From positions 1 through 64,000 of the forward strand of contig JAKLKA010000049.1 of NCBI GenBank assembly GCA_023150915.1: a DNA stretch of 64,000 nucleotides, written 5' to 3'. Of this stretch, positions 7,548-15,453 are shown one piece after another; position 1 is the first letter of the stretch, and every line of letters begins with the position of its first letter. Below the pieces are notes generated by a model, which was not told the DNA's origin, did no database searches, and worked only from the letters and a program-made list of their open reading frames with translations. The position numbers and the translations under genes are program-made. This stretch comes from Polyangiaceae bacterium (lineage in GTDB: Bacteria; Myxococcota_A; Polyangia; Polyangiales; Polyangiaceae).

Positions 7548-9298
7548 CACACCCCCTGCCTGAGGCGAGCGGTCTCGGCCGCGTCCAGTGCGAAGGTCTT
7601 GGGATCCACCGCCACGCGGTACAGCTCCCGGGCCGCAGCCAGACTGACCACGCCGTTTCGCACGTCGAGCGCCACCAGCTCGGCCGGCCGCTCACGCGCT
7701 GGGCCATGGCCGCCGCCGCCGCCGGCGTGCTGCACGTAGACCGTGCCGGCCGGAACGCCCTTGACGTGGTCCTTGGTGGTGGCGCGGTAGCGCTGGCCGT
7801 CGGGATACTCGAGATCGATGTAGTTGAGCGTGCCGTTGTCGCCGCCGGCGAGCCCGAACCCGGGCTCGATGTCGCCGTCGCCGAAGGTGACGATCTGGGT
7901 GTCGGCGCCGCCCACCAGGTAGCGCGTCTCGACGCCGAGCCCGCCGCGGTGGCGGCCAGCACCCGCCGAGTCGCAGGCGTACTCGTGGGACAGGAGCCGG
8001 TGCGGCGAGATCTGCTCGAACATCTCGTAGTCCTGATCGAGCACGCCGCCCGAGGCGTCGATCATCCCGATGTGATCGTAGCCGTCGCAGTCGGGCAGGG
8101 CGCCGGAGCCGCCCTTGAGACCCATGAACAAGATGTCGACGTAGGTCTCTTTGGTGTCTTGCCCCTTTCGCGTGTCGCGTCCGGTGGAGAGCGAGCAGAG
8201 CAGCTGGTTCCAGCCGGCGGTCACCCGTTCGGGAATGACCGGCGACAGCGCGCGCATGATCGCATCGGCGTTGTTCGGGCAGAGGTGATTGCCGAAGGTG
8301 GTCGCTGCCGGATAGGCCGCGTTGAGCAGCGTGCCCTCGGGGATGACGATCTCGATGGGCTCGACCATTCCCTGGTTGTGGGGGATGCGCGGATCGACCA
8401 TCTGCAGGAAGGTGAGGATGGTGGCCGAGGCGCTGGAGGTGAAGGTGCCGTTCACGAAGCCGGTGGTCTGGGGATCCGTCTTCGAGTAGTCGAAGCGGAT
8501 CTTGCCGCCGCTCACCGTGATGGTGACGCGCACCACCGCCTTCGAGCCCGGGTGGTGGCCGTCGAAGTGGCTGGTGGCCTCGCCGTGGTAGACGCCGTCG
8601 GGGATCTTCCGGATCTCGGCTTCCATCATCGCCCGCGTGGACTCGAACAGGGCGCGCTTGTGCGCCTCGAAGCTCTCGAGCCCGTACTTCTCGATCAGCG
8701 CCTTGAGCCGGCGCTCGCCCACGGTGCAGCTGCCGATCTCGGCGCGCATGTCCTCTTGGACGATGGCCAGACGGATGTTGGAGAAGATCAGGTCCCACAC
8801 GTCACGGCGCAGCTTGCCGCGCTCGTAGACCTTGACCGCGGGGATGCGCAGCGCTTCTTGCCAGACCTCGGTGGCCGCCGGGTTGTAGCCGCCGCGCACC
8901 GCGCCGCCGATGTCGGCCTGGTGCCCCTTGCACGCCGCCCAGCCCACCAGCGTCTCGCCCACGAAGATGGGCTTGAACGCCGCGACGTCGTTGTTCTGGT
9001 TGCCGAACGAGAACACGTCGTTGTGGAAGAAGACGTCGCCTGGGTAGACGTCGCCCGCGAATTTCTGGGCAATGTGCTTGCACACCGGCGACAGTGAGAA
9101 GCTCAAGATGGGCAGGTTCTCGGTCTGCTCCAGCATGTTGCCTTCGGCGTCGTAGAGCCCGGTGACGAAGTCCCGGGCCTCGCACAAAATGGGCGAGCGG
9201 CTGCTCCGCTCCATGCTGATGCTCATCTCGTCGGTGATGGCGCGGAGCGCGCGCCCCAAGATGCTCACCAGGATCTTGTCGACCACGACCTTGCTCAT
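7547..9298 (-). CDS. hydantoinase B / ketone-carboxylase-type subunit
   Basis: This 583-aa protein belongs to the HyuB family, which partners HyuA in N-methylhydantoinases, 5-oxoprolinases and the ATP-dependent acetone and acetophenone carboxylases. Family hallmarks are MSISMERSSRSPILCEARDF near the start, PGDVFFHNDVF, KGHQADIGGAVRGG and GAGRHRGGLGVETRY. Its length is like the hydantoinase B and acetophenone carboxylase subunits and shorter than acetone carboxylase subunits. The ATG overlaps the hyuA-type stop by four bases. With an acyl-CoA dehydrogenase and a mutase downstream, a carboxylase role is at least as likely as hydantoin hydrolysis, but the sequence alone does not decide. Confidence 0.9.
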   Translation of the reverse strand: MSKVVVDKILVSILGRALRAITDEMSISMERSSRSPILCEARDFVTGLYDAEGNMLEQTENLPILSFSLSPVCKHIAQKFAGDVYPGDVFFHNDVFSFGNQNNDVAAFKPIFVGETLVGWAACKGHQADIGGAVRGGYNPAATEVWQEALRIPAVKVYERGKLRRDVWDLIFSNIRLAIVQEDMRAEIGSCTVGERRLKALIEKYGLESFEAHKRALFESTRAMMEAEIRKIPDGVYHGEATSHFDGHHPGSKAVVRVTITVSGGKIRFDYSKTDPQTTGFVNGTFTSSASATILTFLQMVDPRIPHNQGMVEPIEIVIPEGTLLNAAYPAATTFGNHLCPNNADAIMRALSPVIPERVTAGWNQLLCSLSTGRDTRKGQDTKETYVDILFMGLKGGSGALPDCDGYDHIGMIDASGGVLDQDYEMFEQISPHRLLSHEYACDSAGAGRHRGGLGVETRYLVGGADTQIVTFGDGDIEPGFGLAGGDNGTLNYIDLEYPDGQRYRATTKDHVKGVPAGTVYVQHAGGGGGHGPARERPAELVALDVRNGVVSLAAARELYRVAVDPKTFALDAAETARLRQGV

Positions 9299-11382
9299 GA
9301 CGCCCTCCGCTCGATAATGGCGGTTCCGTACTCGTCGATGCGCGCATCGTAGGCCGCGCTGACGAAGATGGTGGTGTCGGTGCGCTCGATCAACGCCGGC
9401 CCGGGGATGCGGTTTTCCGCGGTGAGAGCGTGCCCGTCGTATACCGCAACGCTCTCGAAGGCGTCGCGCTCGGGCACGTAGGCGCGGCGCTGGCCCTTCT
9501 TGGCGCGGCTCGCGTCGGGGCCGCCGGCGGGCAGGCGCGGGAGCTGGGGCTTGTCCACCCGCCCCAGGCTGCGGACGCGCAGGTTGATCAGCTCGACGGG
9601 GGTGCCCTCGGTCGAGAGCTCGTAGCCATAGAGCCGATCGTGCTCGCGGTGGAAGGCCTCCACCACCGCCCGGGTGTCGCCGCGCATCACGTCGCCCAGC
9701 GCCATCGGCACGGTGACCTCGTGGTACTGCTTCACGTAGCGCAGATCGAGCGCGACCTGCTGCTCGATGCGGTCCGCCGGCACGTCGGCCCGGCGGAGCT
9801 GGGCCTCGCCCTCGCGCGTGAGCTCGCTCACCAGGCCCCGCAGGCGCTCGGGATCGAGCTTGTCGAGCTCGGAGATGCACGACCGCACGAAGTCGTGCTG
9901 CTGGTCGGTGAGCAGCATGCCCGCGGCGCAGAGCACCGAGGCGACCGGCGGGACCAGCACCACCGGCAGGTCGAGCTCGGTGGCTATGGCCGAGCCGTGC
10001 AGCGAGCCTGCGCCGCCGGCCACCACCATCGGGAACTCGCGCGGGTCGAGCCCGCGCTTGACGGTGATCTCGCGCACGCCGTGCGCCATGTTGGAGTTGA
10101 TCACGCGGTACATGCCGACCGCCGCGCGCTCCACGTCGACGCCCAGGGGCTCGGCCACGTGCTTCGCGATGGCCCTGCGCGAGGCCTCGGCGTCGAGCGT
10201 CAGCTCGCCGCCGGCGAAGTAACGCGGATCGAGGTAGCCGAGCACCACGTTGGCGTCGGTGCAGGTGGGCAGCTCGCCCCCGCGGCCGTAGCAGGCCGGA
10301 CCGGGCAGCGCCCCGGCCGACTCGGGGCCCATGCGCAGCAAGCCGCCCGCGTCGACCTTGCCGATGCTGCCGCCGCCGGCGCCGATGGTGACGATGTCGA
10401 GCATGGGCAGCGCGATGCGCAGGCGATCGATCTCGCCTTCGGCCTTGAGCTCGACGGCGCCGCTCCGCACCAGCGATGCGTCGAAGCTGGTGCCGCCCAT
10501 GTCCACCACCAGGCAATCCGCGTAGCCGCCGGGGCCAGCCCAGGCCGCGGCCGCGCGCGGCGCCGCTGCGGGTCCAGAGAGCAGCGTGGCGGCCGGCTTC
10601 TTCGCCGTCGCCTCAGGCAGCGCCACGCCGCCGCTCGACTGCATGATCGAGAGCGCGCCCGAAAAGCCCGCCTCCGAGAGGCGCGAGGTCAGCGCGCGCA
10701 GGTAGTCGCGCAGCACCGGCCCCACGAAGGCGTCCAAGACGGTGGTCGAGACTCGGTTGTAGAAGCGGATCGCTGGCAAGACCTCGCTCGACACGCTGAC
10801 GAACGCCCCCGGCAGCTCGGCCCGGAGCACGTCGGCGGCGGCCCTCTCGTGCGCCGGGTTGGCGAAGGCGTTCATGAAGCAGATGGCCACCGCGGCGACG
10901 CCCTCGCTGCGGAAGACGCCCGCTGCGGCGCGCACGTCGTCCAGGCTCAGCGGCTCGAGCTCGCGCCCCTGATAGTCGAGCCGCCCGCGCGCCGGCAGGC
11001 GCAGGTAGCGCGGCACCAGTGGCACCACGTTGGTCATGCGGTTGTCGTACTGATCTTCCCGGATGCCGCGCCGCATCTCGAGGGCGTCGCGCACGCCGAG
11101 CGTGGTCAAGAGCCCGGTCTTGGCGCCACGGCGGGTGAGGGTGGCGTTGGTGGTGACGGTGGTGCCGTGGACGATGCTGGTCAGTCGCGCGCACAGCTCC
11201 CCGGACGAGAGCCCCAGCGCCTTGGCGACGGCGCTGAGGCCATCGAGCACGCCGATGCTCGGATCCTTGGGCGTGGAAAGGACCTTGAAGCTCTGCACCT
11301 TGCCGGCGCTGGTCCAGAGGAAGAGATCCGTGAAGGTGCCGCCGACGTCGATGCCCAGCTTGTAAGTCTCGCTCTCGCTCAT
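9295..11382 (-). CDS. hydantoinase A / ketone-carboxylase-type subunit
   Basis: This 695-aa protein is of the HyuA family, with an acetate-kinase-like ATPase core. The N-terminal phosphate loop LGIDVGGTFTDLF, the segment IVHGTTVTTNATLTRRGAK, the second nucleotide-binding motif CLVVDMGGTSFDASLV, and the Gly-rich IVTIGAGGGSIGKVD are all present. It would use ATP to activate a carbonyl group, either for lactam/hydantoin opening or for carboxylation of a ketone or enol. The start overlaps the preceding oxidoreductase gamma gene by four bases (ATGA), and the stop overlaps the B-subunit start. There is no small third subunit like acetone carboxylase gamma in the operon. Confidence 0.92.
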   Translation of the reverse strand: MSESETYKLGIDVGGTFTDLFLWTSAGKVQSFKVLSTPKDPSIGVLDGLSAVAKALGLSSGELCARLTSIVHGTTVTTNATLTRRGAKTGLLTTLGVRDALEMRRGIREDQYDNRMTNVVPLVPRYLRLPARGRLDYQGRELEPLSLDDVRAAAGVFRSEGVAAVAICFMNAFANPAHERAAADVLRAELPGAFVSVSSEVLPAIRFYNRVSTTVLDAFVGPVLRDYLRALTSRLSEAGFSGALSIMQSSGGVALPEATAKKPAATLLSGPAAAPRAAAAWAGPGGYADCLVVDMGGTSFDASLVRSGAVELKAEGEIDRLRIALPMLDIVTIGAGGGSIGKVDAGGLLRMGPESAGALPGPACYGRGGELPTCTDANVVLGYLDPRYFAGGELTLDAEASRRAIAKHVAEPLGVDVERAAVGMYRVINSNMAHGVREITVKRGLDPREFPMVVAGGAGSLHGSAIATELDLPVVLVPPVASVLCAAGMLLTDQQHDFVRSCISELDKLDPERLRGLVSELTREGEAQLRRADVPADRIEQQVALDLRYVKQYHEVTVPMALGDVMRGDTRAVVEAFHREHDRLYGYELSTEGTPVELINLRVRSLGRVDKPQLPRLPAGGPDASRAKKGQRRAYVPERDAFESVAVYDGHALTAENRIPGPALIERTDTTIFVSAAYDARIDEYGTAIIERRAS

Positions 11383-12008
11383 TGAACCGTCGCCTCCCTG
11401 ATCTGGCCGGACTCGGAGGCGAACGCGTCGCGCCCGAGGATGAATGCCTTACGATTCGCCTCTGCGAACTTGCGCCCGCAGCGCTCGGTGATGGCGTCGA
11501 GCAGCGCGACTTCACCCACCGGCAGAAGTCCGAGGCCCGAGGCCGCACCCAGCATCAGCACGTTGAGCGTGCGGGTCTCGCCCACCGCGCCGACCAGCGC
11601 CGGCGCGTCCAGCTCGTGGACCTGGCCGGCCACGTCGCGGAGCGCGGCCACGATGGCGTCGGGCTCGGGGATGGCCGTGCTCTCGAACACGGCCTGGAAC
11701 GGCAGCATGATGTGCCGGTTGGTCACGACGCGGGTGGCGGGCCCCATGTCGGGCACCGCCCGCAGCGCCTCTAGCGGCTCGAAGGCCACGACCACGTCCA
11801 TCTCCGGGCCCGAGGTGTGCGAGCTCTCGGCACCGCCGAAGACCGCCGTGCAGCGCACGCTGCCGCCGCGCTGGCTCATGCCGTGGAGCTGCCCCACCAT
11901 CACGGGCTTGCCCTCGGCGTGGGCGGCCATGCCCAGGATCTGCGCGGCGGCGAGCACGCCTTGTCCGCCGACGCCGACCAAGAGCACTTGGTGGCGCTTC
12001 AGTGACAC
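11379..12008 (-). CDS. iorB: 2-oxoacid (indolepyruvate-type) ferredoxin oxidoreductase, gamma/beta subunit
   Basis: This 209-aa protein carries the pyruvate-ferredoxin oxidoreductase gamma-type domain seen in IorB. It starts LLVGVGGQGVLAAAQILG and continues with MVGQLHGMSQRGGSV, both hallmarks of the domain that forms part of the CoA-binding and thioester-forming face. Its length fits IorB (about 200 aa). The GTG start at 12008 overlaps the end of the alpha gene by ten bases (GTGTCACTGA). It would work with the fused alpha protein encoded upstream to convert an aryl- or branched 2-oxoacid to acyl-CoA plus CO2. Confidence 0.9.
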   Translation of the reverse strand: MSLKRHQVLLVGVGGQGVLAAAQILGMAAHAEGKPVMVGQLHGMSQRGGSVRCTAVFGGAESSHTSGPEMDVVVAFEPLEALRAVPDMGPATRVVTNRHIMLPFQAVFESTAIPEPDAIVAALRDVAGQVHELDAPALVGAVGETRTLNVLMLGAASGLGLLPVGEVALLDAITERCGRKFAEANRKAFILGRDAFASESGQIREATVQ

Positions 12009-15000
12009 GACGACCCCTTGGGTGCGAGGGCCTGGTTGGCGCAGACGTCGGCGCACACGCCGCAGCCGATGCACCACACCGGATCGATGACCACGTGCTC
12101 TCGGGTTGCGTCCATGGCGATGGCCGGGCAGCCCAGGGCCTCGATGCAGGCCCGGCAGTTGCCGCACAGGCCGCATTGCAGGCAGCGTCGCGCTTCTGCC
12201 CGAGCATCGGCCGCCGACAGACCCCGCATCACCTCGTCCATGCTGCCGGCGCGCTCGCGCGCGGCGAGCTCCTTCGGGACACGACGCGGCTCTTTCGGCG
12301 CGCTCGCGCTCACCCGCGCGCGCTTCTTGGGCAGCGCCGGCGGCGGGCGGCGATCGGCTCGCTCCGCCCCACGCAGCTCGCGATCGATGCCCCACGCGGC
12401 GCGCAGACCCCAGGCGATGGCCGCGGTCACGCTGCGCTCTCCGGCCACCAGATCGCCTCCGGCGAACACTCCGGCGCGCGAGGTGCGGCCGGTCGAGGGA
12501 TCGGCCTTCACCAAGCCGAAGTCGTCAAGCGCGAGGCCCGTCGCGCCCAGCACTGCCGGATCGGGCTCTTGCCCGATGGCCAAGATGACCAGATCGCAAT
12601 CCAGGCGCGTCTCACTGCCGTTGGACAGGCCGGTGACGATCAGCGCGCCGGCCTCGTAGCGCACCGGACGCACGCCGGTGCGCAGCAGGACGCCCTCGTG
12701 CTCGGCCGCGGTGATCTCGTCCTTCAGCGCCGGCATGGCGCCGACCTCTTCGATGCAGGCGATGGTGACCGCGCTCGCGCCGCGCCTGAGCGCCGTTCGC
12801 GAAGCGTCGACCGCGGCGTTGCCGCCACCGATCACCACCACGCGGTCGCCCGCTGGCGCGTCGGCGGCGAGCCGCACGGCCCGCAGGTAGCCCAGGGCTT
12901 CGACTTGCTTCGGGGCCGCGTCGAGCTCTGCGCCCGGGAGCGCCAGCGTCTTGCCGCGATGCGCGCCGATGGCCAGGAATACGGCGCGGAAACGGCCGCC
13001 GAGCTCGTCGAGCGACAGCTCGTGGCCCAGGCGCTTTCCGCCTTCGAAGCGCACGCCGAGCGCGAGCACGCGCGCGATGTCGTGCGCCGACTGGGCGGCC
13101 GGCAAGCGGTACTCCGGGATGCCGTGGGTGAGCAGCCCGCCCGGCTGGGCCTCGGCGTCGAACAGCGTGACCGCGTAGCCGCGCACCGCCAGCTCGTGGG
13201 CCGCCGAGAGGCCCGCCACGCCGGCGCCGACCACGGCGACCGCGAGGCCGTTGTCCGCCTCTTTCGGCGTCTCGAGCAGCTCCGGCCGCTCGCGCTCGGC
13301 CCAGTCCACCAGGTAACGCTTGAGGTCGTTGATCGCGACGGGCTCGTCGAGGCCGCCCCGCACGCAGCCGTCTTCACAAGGCCGGTCGCACACCCGGCAC
13401 ACCGAGGCCGGCAGCGGCGTGCGCGCCATCACGTGGCGCAGTGCCTCGGCGTTCTCGCCGGCGGCGATGTGGCCGGCGTAGCCCTGGATGCAGAGCGTGA
13501 GCGGGCAGCGCTCGGCGCAGGGCGCCACGCCGGACTCGAGCTCGAGCGCGCCGCGCTCGGCGGCCACGCGCGCCAGGTTGCGCTCGAAGCCCTCGGTGAT
13601 GGGCACGTCGCAGCGCAGGTGATGCTCGGCACGGCCGCAGGTGCGACAGCGCTCGGGGTCGGCCACGTACGCCGGAGGGCGCGCGGCCGAGCCGACGCTG
13701 CGCGCGGAGCTCACCGGGCAGGCGCGGCGCACCACGATCACGCTGGTCCCCTGGGCGCCCCGGGCCCGCCGGAACGCGGCCGTCGACGCCTCGAGCTCGT
13801 AGGGATCGATGGTCTCGACGTGGCGCGCGCCCAGCGCCCGGGCGACGTCCTCGACGCGCTGCTCGCGGGTGGGGCTCTCCTGGAAGCCGGTCATCGCGGT
13901 GATCTCGTTGTCCAGGATCACGGCCACGACGTTGGCGTTTTCCTTCACCGAGTCGAGCAGCGCAGGCATGCCCGCGTGGAAGAAGGTCGAGTCGCCCATG
14001 AAGCCGACGGTGCGCTTGCCGGTCACCTTGGCCACGCCGGCGGCGAGCGAGAAGCCGGCGCCCATGCAGAGCAGCGCATCGGCCGTGCTGAGCGGCGGCG
14101 CGTAGCCCAGCGTGTAGCAGCCGATGTCGTTCATGTAGATCTGGTCTTCGTCGAAGGCGGCCCGGGCCGCGACGAAGGCCGCGCGATGTGGACAGCCCGG
14201 GCAGAGCGAGGGCGCACGCACCGGCACGACGGGCAGGGCTGGCTTCTTGCGCGGCAGCTCGCCCACCCCGAAGACCTCGAACAACGCGCGGCCGATGATC
14301 TCGGCGCTGTACTCGAACTCTTCGGGCAAGTGACCCGAGTGCTTGCCGAACACTTCGAGCGACAGCCCGTGGCGTGCGGCCAGCGCCAGGAGCGCGTTCT
14401 CGAGGAAGGGCGACAGCTCTTCGACCACGAGCACGCGCCGGACGCCCCGGAGCGCGGCCACCAGCTCGGCCTCGGGCAGCGGGTGCACGGTGCCGAGCCG
14501 CCAGAGCGCGACTTTGCCCTCTGCGCCCGCCAGCGCGATCAGATCGGCGCTGGTGGCCGCCGGTGCGCCCGAGGCGAGCACCACGCCGGGGCTCTGGCCC
14601 TGGAGTCGAAAGAACCCCGAGCGGCCCATCCACTCGCGGGCGAGCTTCACGCGCTCCTTCAGCTCGATGCGCATCCGCCGGGCGTTCGCCGGAACGGGCA
14701 CGTAGCGCGCCGGGCTCTTCACGAAGCCGGTGGCGTGCCGCGGCCGGAACGGGCCGAGCTCCACCGGGCCGCGGCTGTGCGCCACCCGGGTGGTGGTGCG
14801 GATCAGCACGGGCAGGCGGCACGTCTCACTCAGCTCGAAGGCTGCGCGGGTCATCGCGTGCGCTTCCGCCGGCGTGCTGGGATCGAGGATGGGCAGATGA
14901 AGCATCGGTCCGAGGTGACGCTGATCGGCCTCGTTCGGGCTGGTGTGGCACGACGGATCGCCGGCGCTGATCACCACCATGCCAGCCTCGACCCCGACGT

Positions 15001-15346
15001 ACGGAATGGTCGAGATGGGGTCACCCGCCACCATCAGGCCCAGGTGCTTCATCGCGGTCAGCGAGCGGGCCCCGGCCAGCGCTGCTGCGAAGGCCAGCTC
15101 GAGCGCGATCTTCTCGTTGACCGAGTACTCGAACGCGATCTCGCGCGCGCGGGCGATGCGCGCGAAACCATCGGTGATCTCGGAAGATGGCGTCCCCGGG
15201 TAGCCCGCGACGAACGCCACACCCGCTTCGAGCGCGCCGCGCACGATGGCGTCGTTGCCCAGCATGTGCTCAGTGCCGCTGGCTCGCTCGTCGAGGAGCG
15301 GGTCGCTTCGGGGCGCGCCGCGCAGAACTGTGCTGTCTCGGTCCAC
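11999..15346 (-). CDS. iorA: fused indolepyruvate oxidoreductase alpha + GltD-like FAD module + ferredoxin
   Basis: Up to 1115 aa. Residues about 27-550 are an IorA-type TPP enzyme: LGNDAIVRGALEAGV, GYPGTPSSE, CPGCPHR (382-387) and the TPP-binding stretch GFMGDSTFFHAGM...DNEITAMTG. At 560-690 the usual ferredoxin tail is interrupted after VADPERCRTC by a GltD-type Fe-S domain (CAERCPL, CRVCDRPCEDGC). Residues 700-990 form a two-dinucleotide FAD/NAD(P)H reductase (VVGAGVAGLSAAHE; VVIGGGNAAVDASR; GVFAGGD). The ferredoxin part resumes at 1055-1115 (CLQCGLCGNC, CIGCGVC). The product would make acyl-CoA and pass electrons straight to NAD(P)+. It is the first gene of the operon. The start is either GTG 15346 or ATG 15265; archaeal IorA proteins often have a similar N-terminal extension. 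Confidence 0.9.
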   Translation of the reverse strand: MDRDSTVLRGAPRSDPLLDERASGTEHMLGNDAIVRGALEAGVAFVAGYPGTPSSEITDGFARIARAREIAFEYSVNEKIALELAFAAALAGARSLTAMKHLGLMVAGDPISTIPYVGVEAGMVVISAGDPSCHTSPNEADQRHLGPMLHLPILDPSTPAEAHAMTRAAFELSETCRLPVLIRTTTRVAHSRGPVELGPFRPRHATGFVKSPARYVPVPANARRMRIELKERVKLAREWMGRSGFFRLQGQSPGVVLASGAPAATSADLIALAGAEGKVALWRLGTVHPLPEAELVAALRGVRRVLVVEELSPFLENALLALAARHGLSLEVFGKHSGHLPEEFEYSAEIIGRALFEVFGVGELPRKKPALPVVPVRAPSLCPGCPHRAAFVAARAAFDEDQIYMNDIGCYTLGYAPPLSTADALLCMGAGFSLAAGVAKVTGKRTVGFMGDSTFFHAGMPALLDSVKENANVVAVILDNEITAMTGFQESPTREQRVEDVARALGARHVETIDPYELEASTAAFRRARGAQGTSVIVVRRACPVSSARSVGSAARPPAYVADPERCRTCGRAEHHLRCDVPITEGFERNLARVAAERGALELESGVAPCAERCPLTLCIQGYAGHIAAGENAEALRHVMARTPLPASVCRVCDRPCEDGCVRGGLDEPVAINDLKRYLVDWAERERPELLETPKEADNGLAVAVVGAGVAGLSAAHELAVRGYAVTLFDAEAQPGGLLTHGIPEYRLPAAQSAHDIARVLALGVRFEGGKRLGHELSLDELGGRFRAVFLAIGAHRGKTLALPGAELDAAPKQVEALGYLRAVRLAADAPAGDRVVVIGGGNAAVDASRTALRRGASAVTIACIEEVGAMPALKDEITAAEHEGVLLRTGVRPVRYEAGALIVTGLSNGSETRLDCDLVILAIGQEPDPAVLGATGLALDDFGLVKADPSTGRTSRAGVFAGGDLVAGERSVTAAIAWGLRAAWGIDRELRGAERADRRPPPALPKKRARVSASAPKEPRRVPKELAARERAGSMDEVMRGLSAADARAEARRCLQCGLCGNCRACIEALGCPAIAMDATREHVVIDPVWCIGCGVCADVCANQALAPKGSSCH

Positions 15347-15360
15347 TCGGAAGTCGTTCC

Positions 15361-15410
15361 ACGCATCCGAGAAGACCTACATGACCCCGATCATGTCGGA
15401 ATTGATGCGT
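15361..15410. promoter_or_regulatory. nested inverted repeats between divergent operon and kinase gene
   Basis: Two nearly concentric inverted repeats sit in the roughly 107-base gap between the operon start (15346, minus) and the histidine kinase start (15454, plus). The outer arms are acgcatc (15361-15367) and gatgcgt (15404-15410). The inner arms are acatga (15379-15384) and tcatgt (15391-15396), six bases apart. This is a plausible binding site for a dimeric regulator controlling one or both genes. No promoter hexamers are clear. Confidence 0.4.
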
Positions 15411-15453
15411 TGCGGCATTCGCCGATGACCTATGATCCCAGCCCAGGTACCAC

